From assembly GCA_963969365.1 (NCBI GenBank), contig OZ017748.1, positions 3,655,001 through 3,719,000 of the forward strand: DNA of 64,000 nt, written 5' to 3'. The translations under genes and the position numbers were made by a program. The notes beneath the pieces are model-generated. The model was given only the letters and a program-made list of their open reading frames with translations, made no database searches and was not told the DNA's origin. How positions within the stretch are numbered: the first letter of the stretch is position 1; each line of letters starts with the position of its first letter. Below, piece after piece: positions 1 to 12,900 of this stretch. The stretch is from Asterochloris sp. CNOR1. Lineage: Eukaryota; Chlorophyta; Trebouxiophyceae; Trebouxiales; Trebouxiaceae.

Positions 1-3000
1 GCGTCATGCACTCCCCTGCAGGCTGCAGGTACAACAGTCAAAAGGCCGTCAGAATCAAGTGTTGCTCACAATGCACAGCATGCTGCAGTCCTGTCCAGTG
101 CACCTTGCTTGTTTAGACGCAGGGTTTCACAGGCAGGCGGCCACCCAGAGACAAGGCATGCAGCTGGGATCACAGCCAGAAATGCATTTCCATGACAGGC
201 ACAGCCTGCCCCTGCAGTCTGCCTAGGCCATAGCACAAAGCTATGCAACACCCATCTCCCACATCTCAGAGCTGCAGACATGTTGCGGTCACACGTCTAG
301 GTAGACCATGATGCGGCACAGCTCAGCCCTCACATTCCTGGGCCCACTGTCGTGCTGCAGCTGTCTAGCCCTCAGTGGCAGCAGTCAGAGGCGCACAGCC
401 CTGACCAGCAAGGCCCGATGAGGAGGCCATGCTGCAGCGGGAGCGGCAAGCTCGATCAGACTCACCGACATGTTGCAGTCTGAGATGCCCAGATAGACCA
501 TGATGCGCCGCAGCTCAGCTCCATACGCGGCCGCCTCCTGCCCGGTGCGCATGTCAGGCTCCGACACGATCTCCAGCAGGGGGATGCCTGCCCTGTTGTA
601 ATCCACCAGGGAGTGGCTGGAGTCAGACAGCTGATTGGCGCCGCTGTGGGTCAGCTTGCCTGCAGGGAAGCAAGGGATGGGTCTTGCCTGCATGCTCTGA
701 AAGCTTACAGGGCAGCTTGCTTACGGAGCAGCAGTAAATTTAAAAGGCACCCTGTGACCAGATTGTGAAGTACTGGCTTGGACAGGGGATCAGCCCCACT
801 GCGTGTCAGCCTGCCTGCAGAGCAACAGATGTGTTCAAGGGCGGCCTGGCATGAAATGAAGGTGTGCTAGGACTGTGCAGCTGGTCAGCCCAGCAGTGGG
901 CTCACATGCCTGCAAGGGAGGGAGATACTTCAGGGTGTGCACCAACTGCATGCCTAAATGTGCCAATGTGCAGACTGCAGCAACAGAGAGCCGCAGGTCA
1001 GATAATGTCTCAGGGAACACCCTGTGGGCTGAGGGTAGAAAGACGGGCCCGAGAATGAAGCAATGACCTTATTGTGAATTAAATGCACAAGGGAGCTGGG
1101 TGTAGGTCAGCAGCTGCTGGGCAGAGTGACTTGCAGTGCCCTGGCAGGCTCAGAAGCTGGAGAGGCATGGTGCCAGCGTTGCTCTGCACTGCATGGCAAT
1201 GTGGTCTCCTAAGCTGACAGGCAGCAGGATTTGCTTGTAGGCTACACAGCCAAGCAGAGCAGGCACCCAGCAATTGCCCAGATTTGCAGTTCAGGCGTCA
1301 TGCTGCACTCATCTGTGCCCTCTCCCAGGTGTGACACATGCAATGAGGCATGCCAGTAACTCATGTGCGTACCTAGCATACTGCACCAAGCGAGGACCCT
1401 GCCACGCAGGACAAGGCAGCAGGCAGGACCTGCTAGTGCGCCCCACCAGCAGCTCCTCACAAAGGCAGCCAATGAGACATGTCAGCAACCTTTTCCTGGC
1501 TGATGCAAGCAATCTGAAAAGGCTCAGTGCTGGCCTACACATGTGACCTGGCAGAGTCCCAGATTCTGCAGGCCATTCCCACCTGCATCTTCCTCCAGGT
1601 GTGCCCGCGTGATGCCGATGTGCTTGGGCTCCCTTGCTTTCCCAACCTGTACCTCAATGGTGCCTGCAGCAGGAGAACTAGGCTGAGCAGTTTCTGTTCC
1701 CGGCCAGTCTGATCACGCCCTTCTTCTTTCAGGCAATTGGTGTTGGCATGGAGCCAGCGGCTGCAGCAGGCCAGACATGGCCTGCCTAGGTGCTGTGAGT
1801 CACCCAGGCACTAGTCTGCTGCTTAGGGGCCGGCACAAGGTTCTGCTGTGGAGTCAGGGTATTCTGCTGAGGGCCGGGCATGGACAAGATCTGCTCTTTG
1901 CTGAAAGCTCTGCTCGGCAGGTCATATGCGCCTCAGTATCAAGAGCCACGAGGATTACAACCACTCCAGCTTCCATAGGTAGACGCAGCCTGAGAACATC
2001 TGTCCCGCAACAGGGGCCAGTCAGGCTGGTGCACTCACCGTGCTCTGCTAGCGGCTGGTCATATTGTGAGATCTGGTACCCCTTGGGCAAGTCAGGGTAG
2101 AAGTACTGCTTGCGGTCAAACTTGGAGGTGCGCCGTATCTGGCACCCCAGCGCCAGCCCTGCCAGCACTGCCTTCTGGACGACCTCCTTGTTCAAGACGG
2201 GGAGAGTGCCCTGCACAGAGGTGTCACAGATGAGCCTGGCATTGCAGCAAGCAACACAAGGGGCAGCTCCCAAGCTGTGAACATGCATTGCTGGGTATCC
2301 TGCAGGGCACAGGTGGGCCCATGAGTGCAGTGCTCTTTTAGACAGCTGTGCACATGGCTGACGCTGCCTCCAAGACCCTTTCCTCAGTGATCACAGGAAG
2401 GGTGCCCTGTAGGGCCAGGAAGGGCATGTGAGCACCTTGTGCCAGCTTTCAGCCATTGTGAAGCATCGGGGAGCACAGGCAGGCCCTGTGCTCTTGGTTG
2501 CAGCTGTGCACATGGGTGCTATTGCCTTCTGGAGCGCATCCTCAGTGAGTACAGGAGGGTGCCCTACACAGCAAAGGCATGGCAAATGTTGGCCCATTCG
2601 TTGCACATCCTGAGACCTCCCTGCTGACAGCTGACCAGCGCCAGTCAGGGCAGGGCGGGCCATGCTCATTCCTTGTGGCTGTCACCAGTCAGGTTTGAAG
2701 GCTGGCCGGGGAGCCATGCATTCATGACATGCGAGCCACCATAGCTTGGCAGTGCAAGGCCAGGGTGACTGGCAGCACTGGACAGCACACACTTGGCATG
2801 CCAGCTCCTGCCCAGTGCAGCACAGGGCTGTGCTGCAGAGCAAATGCCTGTCCTGCCAACTCACTGGATGGGCCAGGCAGATTGGGCAGATGTGCAGGTT
2901 GGGCTCATCTCCATAGGCATTTTTGCAGTTGCAGAAGGCTTTCGTCCGTGTCTTGAGCTGCACATGGGTCTCTATACCAATGACTGCCTCAAACTGGGTC

Positions 3001-3352
3001 TGCAGGCGAGACATGAGTTGGTCACGACCTCTGAGGAAGTTAGACTGCCCAGCTTGTTGCGCTTCTGTGTTTGTGCAGGTGCAGCTTGCCAGCTTGCGCG
3101 CAAAGGGCCTCCGAGGCTGCCATGGTGGGCTGGATTATGGAGTCGTACCTTGGCACTGGCAGACTTTTGGGGCTTCTCTGCAACACTTGCAGCAGCCTGT
3201 GTTCTGAATTGCCGTGAGGAAGTTCTCAAGTCTTTCCCTCGCAAAGAGTGACCCAGATGTGCGCTGTGTGAAGCCCACAAGAGGCTGCCATGCTGCAGGT
3301 GCAGTCTGTGGAGCAGACATGGGCATCTCTGAGGGCAGATGGTGCCTATCAT
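1..3352 (-). CDS. GATB: Glutamyl-tRNA(Gln) amidotransferase subunit B, organellar, partial
   Basis: GatB is the kinase/tRNA-binding subunit of the GatCAB transamidase, which converts Glu-tRNA(Gln) to Gln-tRNA(Gln) in plastids and mitochondria. Five exons fit in phase on the minus strand: about 3352-3149, 2999-2865, 2210-2039, 1663-1583 and 659-466. They read the GatB core in order: [20 protein letters not shown], the Cys-containing segment [59 protein letters not shown], and [20 protein letters not shown] ending at DCNMS. The rest of the family (GS(M/L)RCDVN onward) is off the left edge. Exon 1 is Ser/Arg/Ala-rich and looks like a transit peptide; in-frame ATGs occur at 3451, 3394 and 3352, so the start is uncertain. 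Introns 2 and that after exon 5 carry decayed exon copies. Confidence 0.9.
275..330 (-). repeat. Decayed copy of the 3' edge of GATB exon 5
   Basis: The segment coding for [17 protein letters not shown] at about 524-468 is repeated about 190 bp further along the gene, inside the following intron. There it reads [10 protein letters not shown] and then a stop. The donor next to it is degraded. Confidence 0.7.
2342..2572 (-). repeat. Two decayed copies of GATB exon 3 start inside the upstream intron
   Basis: The functional exon starts at 2210 after TGTGCAG and reads [15 protein letters not shown]. At 2416-2342 the same strand reads [18 protein letters not shown] after a CTACAG, and at 2572-2501 it reads [18 protein letters not shown] after a TGTGTAG. 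Both copies are followed by the same CCATGTGCACAGCTG-type tail, so they duplicate each other as well. They lie between exons 2 and 3 and would be skipped or act as decoy acceptors. Confidence 0.75.
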
Positions 3353-3452
3353 GCTCGCATTTATTGAGGAGGGTTTCAGGAGGGTTTGGATCATTTGGAT
3401 CTGACCTGCTTGAAGGCATGTCACAGCTCTCTTGAGCTGGAGTGCAGGCATG

Positions 3453-3931
3453 AAGGTGCATCATGCCGCTGCATACCCAGAATGCATCTATAATGCTAGT
3501 GACCACTGTTTGCTGCCAAGGCAGAGTAAACTATATATTGCAAGGGGCAATGGCAGAGTGGACTGCCTGCTTCAAACGGGCACCTAGACCTGAATGCAGG
3601 CTGCGAGATCTGCAGCGTTGGCGTCAGACAGGGACAGACTGATCTGGGACCTGAAGTCCTGCTTGTGTGATTTTGACACTGCATCTGCAAGGCTTGTGGC
3701 GCCCACCCTGCAGCACTGATTTGACCAGGTCTTCACCTCTGAGATCAGTGGGTGGTACAATGGATGCTGCCGTCATCACCTCCAGGCAGTCAGCACCTGT
3801 GTCTTGTCATGTGCCCATGTCATATTTCAAGCAGGTGCTGAAGGGTGGACTGAGAGGGCAGACCTGGGGCCAGCTAGACATAGGAAGCCGCTGAAACTTG
3901 AGAACACTTGCTTGTTCCCTGGCAGCACAAT
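3453..3931. other. Intergenic: 3' flank of cyclase A, 5' flank of GATB
   Basis: Both neighbours run on the minus strand, so this holds the 3' end of gene A and the promoter/5' UTR of GATB. Short ORFs exist but none shows family resemblance or splice logic. Apart from the TATA-like core near 3530 I see nothing definite. Confidence 0.5.
3527..3540 (-). promoter_or_regulatory. Possible TATA-like element upstream of GATB
   Basis: An AT-rich TATATA core sits about 80-180 bp upstream of the candidate GATB start codons, in otherwise GC-balanced sequence. This is only a motif and a position; nothing else supports it. Confidence 0.25.
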
Positions 3932-6900
3932 TCACTGGGTCTGCTCCATCAGGTCTGAAAACTCCTGGAGTGGGGCGATACTATTGACGTCATCCTGGGC
4001 AAAACTCATAAGCTCTTCCAAATGCACAAGGTTGTCTGTAAAGGTGAGGGAGAAGACATGGCCGATCCCTGGAGAACAGCGCTCTGCTTTGGCTGAACTT
4101 TTGGTCTGGGAGAACCTGCGAGCTTCCAGGGCTTCACTGTTTACTTGCCACACATCCTGATTCTCTGATATCCCCTGCAGATGACAGCCACACAGACCTG
4201 GCATCGTCTGCAGAGCACGGCACCACTCTGCGCCATCCTGCTCATGGCCTCACCTTGAACAGAAATTGCCCCAGATGGTGGAACCTGCAGCCAGTGGCTG
4301 GTGTCAGTTTGCAATCGAGGGAGCACCCAAGCAGAAAGGTGAGAACGCCAGGACTCACTCTAATCGAACAATTTGCCGCCAGGGGTCCTATAGAGAGCAC
4401 AGCAGGTGTCAGTTTAGTGGGGGAAAGGCTGGCAGAGCAGTCTGGAGCCTCTCGCACAGGTGTTGCCACCATGGCTATCAGCTCAAGGAGCTGGAGGGGC
4501 TTTGGTCCGCGCCCTGCATGTGACAGTTGCCACAGCAGCAGCACCAAGACCACCCACACAGGCAACCAGCTGGCGCAAGGACCAAAGTTGCCAACCTTCT
4601 GCAGACCCACCTCCAGAAATTGAGACAAATCCAGTCTGGACAAAGCGAGTTCGTCCATGCTGAGAGCCCCCTGTGCCACCGTCAGCGTCTGGCTCCTGTC
4701 CCGTTTGGACTTGTCTCCATGCAGGCTGTGACTTGACACGATCTTATCCCTGTAGCACGTTAGCCCACCAGCTGCATTGTCAGGCCTTGAGCAGTGTTAC
4801 TGAGCACTTGTCTCAGCAGGTCATCAGCAAGGCAGGTCACCCAAGCTGTGCACATGCTGTAGTGTAATCTGGGTACATCTTGCGCTCAGCCCCATTCATG
4901 ATGACTCACATGAAGGTGATGCCATTCAAACGCGCTGAGACAATCAAAGGATGCATACCAAGCTCGTGCAGGAGCCCATACAAGCTGTGAATGCATGCCC
5001 ATATACTGCAGGCGGCCCAAGCATGTGATACACGCCCTCCATCTGCAGCCAAACCCAATGCAGTCACGCTCCTGCAATCAAAACAGTTCGGGCAGAATTC
5101 TCAACTCACCCAGCCTTTTCATTGATGGTGAAACCCTTCCGCAAGCCCCAGATCCTGCAGTTGAGTGAAGCAAGGTCTGCAAGGGCCGCTCACATGAGTG
5201 ACAGCAGCCTGTGGTGAAAAGCTGCAGCAGACTGCCTCCCTGTCACTTCGTCTTGGATGATTGACATGCACGGAGCTGGCTGGAAGCAGGCGTCTCAAGC
5301 CTGCTCAGGGTCAGCCCAGAAGGCCCAGCAGCAAGCGCACAACATCAAGCACCAGACGCTGAAAGCCTGCCGCGGCTCTCTCCTGCTGTGTTTGCCAAGG
5401 CCCAATTCCAGTTGCCACGCCATGCACTCATGCTTTGTACTCATTCACCAGTACACTCTGCACTCCAATGGTACTGGCAACTGAAGCTGCATGACCAGTC
5501 AGAACGCTGGATTTGTGTGCCTCCCAATGCAATATATAGAGCATGCACAGCATGTGCCTATGGCAGAAACCACAATCTTTGAGCACTCGCCATGCACAAC
5601 AACTGAAAGTACTGTGTTTCTGCTGACGGTAAGGTCAGTTGCATCACCTGCATGGCAGATCAGGTCAATAAGAAGAGCCTAATGCTATGACAAGCTTCAC
5701 ACCCTCGCTAACAAATGCACCTGCTGAATGTGGACCACATGCCTACCTGCTCCTCTTGCCCTGCACACATAAAGCACCATGTACAGGAAGCTTGCTGCTA
5801 CTCTTCCCCCTTGCAGTGCGACATCCCTGCAGCCATTGGTTGTTGTCTCGACAAATCAGGACACCACGCGCAGCAGGCCTGCTGCTCTCCTTTCTAGCCA
5901 ACCCTGGTCAAGTCCCTGGGCCCACCTGCTCTTTGTGCTCCGCATGACTCTTGTGGCGGGCGTCCGTGGCGTCGCAGGCTGCGAGCCACCAGCGTCGTCA
6001 CCATTGTCTGGCACCTGGGGGTCTGCAGACAGGCTCCCGCTGGGGCTGTCAGGCTGCAGCATCAGGGGAGCGCTCTGCCGCGAGTGCCCCTCGGCCCTGA
6101 TCAGCGGCCGCGCTGCTGCCTCAGCCCCCTGCACCGCCAACTGCACCTCTGCTCATGCTGCTCTGTGCTGCAGGAACAACGCAGAGCGCTGTCAGTGCCA
6201 AAGAGCCTCAGCCGCCCATCATGTCTTCTGCTGGGTGACACACGGTGCGTTGCGTCAGGACAAGTGCACTTGCCTCGAGCTCCAGAGCATGAGGGTTCGC
6301 TCTGCGCGTTGGGGCAGGGGACAGCTGCACTGCTGTGGTCTCTTCCCGGTCCCGCAGGTCTTTGAGGGATGCATGGCGGCTGATGGCGCGGCGCCCAGGG
6401 GTACGCGGGTAGGGGTGGTCCGGCCAGCCCCCCTCAGGTCCGTCCATGCTGCTGCGCCCCTCATGGCTGCGGGTGATTGCCTGTTGCAGCTGCTCCTGCG
6501 TCAGGGAGCCCAGGCTGTGCAGCAGCGTGCTGCCCTCGTGCTGCACATCTGAGGGGGCCCCTGGCTCAGAAGCCCTCACACTGACAATCTCTGAGGCCGC
6601 ACTCCTGCAGGCAGAGTGCTTATCAGAGGGCCAGCCGTTGCTCATGCTGCAGCTGTTCAGGTGCAGCTGCGGAGGCTGCCAGGGGCAAGCTTCGGCTGGC
6701 GTTCTTGAAACGCGCGGTTTCGACTGTGTAGCCACCAAGCCTGTCTGAGGTCCAGCAGTAAGGCGCTGGCTCATGTGCACCCCTGTAACAGTCCTGCAGC
6801 CACTACGCCTGTCAGGAGGCCAGTAGGCCAGTGCCCTTCCGCGTGCTGTCAAAGCAGCTCGACCAGAAGGGTCCCTTGAGCGTGGCCTGCATGCCCAGGG

Positions 6901-9900
6901 CACCCACTCACCCTGTGCTGTCATCCCCCACTGCTCAAGTGACATGCAACATATGACACGGCTGCCAATGGACACCCAGGCTGTAGCAGGATGTAGAGGC
7001 CATGCAGGAGTCCCCACTCACCTGGCACCACGCTGCACGTATAGCTGGCTGCGCCTGCCAGCTGGCCATACCCGCCCACAATCCCACTCATGGGGCTGCA
7101 CGGACTGCAGGGCTTTGCTGCACACTCATCCCACACAGTGCTGCCAGCTGGCTCTGCATGCTACCCTCACCCCCTGCACCACACCTCACTGGTCAACATC
7201 ATGTGCTCACCCCGGGCGATGTTCCTCGTGCCAGCTGGCGGCAGACGCGCGCAGCTTGACCACCAGGCTACGCAGATAGTTGCAGGTGAGCTCCTGGGGG
7301 GGCACTGGTGTCTGTGCCCCCGTGGCGTCAGCTGACGGAACCACGGGCATCTTGTCTGGCTGCCACTGCCGCAGTGCACTGTCGATGGTCTCCCAAGACA
7401 CAGTGATCTGCCCTCCCTGGGCTCCAGAGTTGCAGAAGCGAGCAGTGCGGTTCACAAACCTGCATGGACACAGCAGCTGCGCCTGGGAGGCTCACTGCAC
7501 CAGGCGGCAACCTTGCAGGTTGCACAGAGCAGCAGCTGCAGAGCAGAGTACATCAGCAAAGCTGGCATGTCTGCAGGGCTGCAGTGGCAGACCATGAACA
7601 GCCAAGAGGCCGAGTGCGCGAGAAGCTGCCAGGATTGCAAGGCTGAGTGGGCACCCCAAGGAGGCTGGGAGGCTGGGACTTGGAGAGCTGTCAGATGTGC
7701 AGGGCTGAGGCACGAGATGCATTTGTCGAACAGACAGCACGGCTGCTCACGGGCCAAAGTAGTCTGCCCTCCCTGTGGTGGTGTGGGGCCTGCAGAGCAG
7801 CCAGGCCACATGTCAGGTGGCTGATAGGATGGCAGCGGCAGCACTGGGCTGCACAGCCATCTCAGGCCGCCTGCAGGCTGCCTGTCGAGTTGTGCTCACG
7901 CGACTTTGGTGGGGGTGCCAGTATAGATGCCCATCTTCACTCTGGGGCCTTGAAATATGACCTGCAGACGTGCCATCGGGCCTGTCTTCAGGTACTGCTG
8001 GCACAGTTGCAACCTGCAGTGGGCCTCTGCAGCTTGAGCAAGTCTCAGCTCCCAGCAGTGATGACCTGCCTCGCAGCCGCACCTCGTGAGTGTCACTGAC
8101 CGCCACTTTGCAAGACTTCAGAGACAGCACTGCGGCCCCCCAGGGCACATCCAGCAGCAGCTCCTGCGTCTGCAAAGCATCAGCAGCTGTTGGCCCGCCG
8201 GCTGCATGGCATTGGCTGCTAAAGGGCAGCAGTGGCAGCAGCGAGATGGTCAGTGTTTGCAGCGCTGCTCACTACAGCACTCAACACAACTTCGTGCAAT
8301 GAGGCCTGTCACCAGGATGCAGAATTGGATAGCCTCCACCGGTGAGCAGAAGGCCAGCATGAATCCACCTGCAGAGCATCACAGGCAGGTGGCTGACTGC
8401 GTGGCAGGCCTTGATGTCTTTCCAGAGCCTACATGCCTGCAAAGCTGGGCCATGCGGAGCTGGGCTGCAGACCACAACTGCTACACTGGGCTTTGGCCCT
8501 GAATACTGGGTCCTTAATGCTCTTTCACAGCAGCTCACCATCCTGCTCCTGGCATTCATAGCCGCGCTGGTCACGCAGCACCTTCCGCAGACAGTCCCTG
8601 CAATCAGCAGCACACTCAGGGGCACATGGCAGCAAAGATGCACTGGTGTCGCTGGGCAGTGAGGCACGCTGCAAGGCCACATGCAAGACCTTCCATATGC
8701 TCAGCTACCCAGCAGGTCTGGCGAGGACATTGCCCAAACAACTGTTGACTGGTGCTCAGCTTGCAATGCACAATTAGTTTGCTTGGGGCATATGGCAGTT
8801 TGCCCAGCAATCTGCACAGCCCCACTGATGATGGGGGCAGAGCTGCTACCTGCACAGCGTGAGCGCTATCTCTGCAGCTGGGCCGTTCTCTGCCCTCATC
8901 TCCTTGTACCTGCAGGCCGCAGAGACACGCAGTGTGCAAACAAATCAACAAATCAGTGGCAGGAGCCCCTTGGGACGCAGCCACAGCAACTCTGGGGGCA
9001 CTTACTCAATCTCACACCTGTCACTGCTGCTCCAGGACAGGCCTCAGCCAAGAGCTCATGACGACTGAACTCAACATATCAGGACATGCCCTTGGCGCAA
9101 CAAGCTGATCAGGGGCAATTCAACAAATGCAGCACCTTATATTTGAGGCATGTGCGGCTCCATTTGTGCCAGCAACAGGCAATTAGGGCAGACAATCTTA
9201 CTCTGCAAGGGCCGTGAACACCAGAGTCACAGGTGGAATGGCTCTGCCCTTGCCCAAGGCCATCAGCACTGCCTCCCGTGCAGCAGGCGCATCAAAGTAC
9301 CCTGCGAAAGGAAGGTTGCTTGAGGGCAGGTGGTGGGAATGCATGTGAAATTGCCTATCTTGCCTGCCTTATGGGCATTCAGACGGCTGCGGCCTCTCAG
9401 CCCATGCAGGCCAGCAGTGTGGCTCCTCTGATGGTGCTGCAAGACATGCATGGACCTGTGCAGCAAAGCCGCACTCCCGCGCCCAGGGCAGCAACTGCGC
9501 AGCAGTGCTGCCCCAAGCTGTGACTGCGCTCAGCCAGGCTGTCTTGAGCTCATCTCCTGCAGCATGCGCCTTGCTGAATGCTTTGCGCTGTCAGCTCACC
9601 GGGGGCGAGCTGGCTGATGGCCATCAGAGGTGGCAGGTGGCGCGCACGCTCCAGCCCAGGGACAAGTATCTGCAGATTGGCAGAACAGGGTCAAACCCAA
9701 CAGCAGTTGTAGGGCCTGCCGCTGCCGGTCTTCTACAAACACAGTCGCTTAAGACTGTGAAACACGTCATGACTCCCAGTGACAGTCACATATGGGAGGG
9801 GGACGGGTGTCTGCTGCACACTCCAGGTGGGTCAATGATTCTGGTGTGCTCAATCTCTGTCAGCAGCAACCCCTTCAGGGCCACTGTTGAGTTCCCACCT

Positions 9901-12900
9901 GGTGCAGCTGCTGGGGCTCCGTCAAAGTGGCCACAGCGTACACTCCCATGTCTACGACCTGCAGCAACCAAGCTGTCCCTGAGACCACTGTGTCTGGTCA
10001 TGTGGCACCGTCTGACCATGTGTGGGAGAAACCAGAAAGCCGGTGAGTGATGACTGCACAGCCACTGTGCACTGCTGAGTGGGCAAGCCGGCCGGTCGCT
10101 GGGTGCTGCCTGACAAGGTGGGGCGGCAGATGTCGTCACCCGACCACCTCTGGGCTTGCTGCCATTGGATGTCCATGGCAGCATGATAATGGAGACACCA
10201 AGGTGCTTGCAGATAAAGACTGCTCACACTGTGGTGCCAGCAAGGTCTCAGGGCTTCTGGCAACAGCACATCACCTGAATACCCTCCCTGTTGCCCCCAG
10301 CATGTCCCCCTTCATGATCCTCAGCAAATGCTGTGGAGTGTCCCAGCCCTGCATGAAGGAGGCACCTCCTTGAGCGCGCTTGCGGGAGTGGCCATCAGCA
10401 CATTCATCCCTCATGCACTTGACAGACCTTGGGCAGCACCTGCAGCTGCCTGCTCAGCGCAGGCCCCGGAAAAGGTGTGATGCAATTACTTCCCTCAGTT
10501 CTGAACTATGCTGCAGTCGCACTATTGCCTGGTGGGCCCACTTGTGGTAGCCTGGTGCACAAGAGATGCCACAGTAATGTCAGCAGAGCTGAGCAGGATA
10601 TCTCAAGTGTGATCCGTGCTCAGCACCTCGCGGACGACCTCACCGTGGATAGACCGACATGCTGCCCAGCTGTTTCACAAAGGACCCAGCAGGCAGTGCT
10701 GCTAGGTGAAGTTGCCCAGTGGTGGCCTCACACGTGGCCCAGCAACTGCACAAATGACCCGGCATGTAGTGCTCCATTGCACCTGGTGATCATCAGTGGT
10801 GCCCAGCGTGTACAATATGTCTACTGATAGCTACACAAACCCCACAGCAGGTGCTCAAAGGAACCCCACATGCAGTGCTGCACTGCAGTGATGCCTCAAA
10901 TGCTTCCTCGCGGGTCTCCTTGCGTGCTGTCCAAAGGGTGCACGCAACGGGTCCAGGAACCCCTGCACTTGACCAGGCGTGGTGCCTCGTTGCTGCTGTC
11001 AAGCGGGCCCTCATGTGCTGAAGGGTGACCCCACACAATTCCCAGCAGATCCACAGAGAACTGCAACGTGCATTGCAGCACTGCAGCTGTTGCCCCACAT
11101 GCTCTGCCCATCAAGTGCACATGAAGGGCCCAGCAGCTGGTGGTTGACGGGGCCTGGCGCCTCACCTTTGCTGCCTGTCAGGCTGTGATGGGTGTTGTGG
11201 CCGCCCCACATTCCGGCAAGCAGGTGCACGAAGGACCCGGCAGGGCTGGCCAGCCCCTGCACTCGGCTGGCCACAGAGCTGGCCACAGAGGCTACCACCA
11301 TGCTGGGCCCGCTGACCTCCACATGGCCGTCCACATCATCTGCAGGGGAGAGGCCGCGGGGATAGTCAGAGCTCACCGAGCTGAGCATGCATCCGCCATG
11401 CTGGCCATGATCTGCACATGGCTGTCTGTGTGCTTTGCAGGCGTGAGAAGGGAGAGCCAGTGTTAGCAAATGAGTGAAAGGCATCTGTCATGCTGGCCCA
11501 CTGCCACGGGATGGCCGTCTGCAGTCCCTGCAGGGCAGAGGCTGGCAGGCAGGCCAACAGTTGCCACAGAACGCATGTGCCACACTGAGGCAGCTGAGCC
11601 CCACATGGCTGTCTACATTGTCGGCAAGGGCAGGGGCAGCAGAATTGGTTATCGTCATGTGCCACCTGCCCTCTCAGAGCTGACTCAATCTGCTAGGTGC
11701 TGGAAGGCATGGCACCAGGCAGGGCGACCATCTGCGCAGACATTCTGCGAGTGGTTGTTGTTTGCAGTTGCCATGCCTCAGCAAGAGGACCTCAGGCCTG
11801 CTGCTGACAAACCAAGCAGACCAGGGGTGGGAAGGGACACATACACCTCGCCAGGCAATCAGTGCTGCGATGGGCATGACAAGTTTTGTCTACCGGACAC
11901 CACACACAAACAGGCAGGGACTCACCATTGCACAGCTCCCAGCTGGATGGCACCACCGTGCCCCAGCCCAGCACGTTGAGGAAGCTGCCCACCCTGGAAG
12001 CCATGCTGCGGCGGTGGTGTCCCGGGTGTGGCCTGCAGGGCAGCACAGCAAGCAATCCCTGCCCGCCCCAGACCAGTCTTGTGAGCATGGGTGCCATGGG
12101 TGCTGCCTGCAGCTCAGCACAGACAGGCGTCCCTGCGTGCTGAGTCGACGCCTCGTGTGCGGCTGGGAGGGCAGCACGACCCGCCAGCACCGTCATTCGC
12201 TCTGCAGCTGCAACTTTCCTCAGCGAACCACAGAAAGGGACATGGACCTGACGACAGCAGAAACTGTGCCAGGCAAGCTGCACAATCCTCAAACAGCAAC
12301 TTTCTGGGACATCAATCAGGAGAACAGATGCCATACACTGTCAGACTGCACCCACTTCAATTTCCTCTTGCTCCAGCTGGCCAGCGGCTTGACAGTGTTA
12401 GGCCGCCGTGGCACCATGGTGGCGATGTCAGTAAGGCGGTTGTTGATTTCAGAGTAGGTGCTGGAGCTACAGATGACCTGCATGGCAATGCAAGATCAAT
12501 CTCATGGGGGCTGACAGTCACTGGCCTGGTTGCTGGAGCTGCAGGTGACTGCATGGAGACCAAGAAGGCTCCCTTGAAACTCAGGGAGATCAAGCCTGTA
12601 TCATGACGGGGCCCAGGCTGTCAGCGTCCACAGAGTTGCAAATGCTGTTCTGATGATGAAATTAGATCGTCTACAACTTCGAGTTTGAGGCTGGTTCAGG
12701 TGGCCATATGGCATGGCAAACATCTAGCGTCTATCACATTAGGCACTCCACCCAGCTGGCCTGCTCACATCCACGTGTGAGAGCTGCCTGTCCGCACACC
12801 TGGCAACCATGGGTGATAGCAGCCACAGCACGCAGCTTGGGCAGCAGGCGCCCATGGCGCTCCAGAGGGTGTGACCAGGAGGCACCTGACAGCCCAGGGG

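Noticed and set aside
4500-4600. Hydrophobic stretch reading WLPVWVVLVLLLWQL as a membrane helix
   Set aside because: It lies in an intron between phase-matched exons 4749-4611 and 4387-4359, with no counterpart in paralogue B.
3932-5154. A separate minus-strand gene downstream of the cyclase
   Set aside because: FHHLGQFLFKGISE and the following tail align with the C-terminal exons of cyclase B, and phases connect, so these exons belong to cyclase A.
8995-9050. Open stretch reading RHELLAEACPGAAVT with an acceptor and donor in cyclase A
   Set aside because: It looked like an exon after FTALAE, but its phase does not lead into the next exon. Joining 9301-9202 straight to 8909-8850 gives an ungapped alignment with paralogue B.
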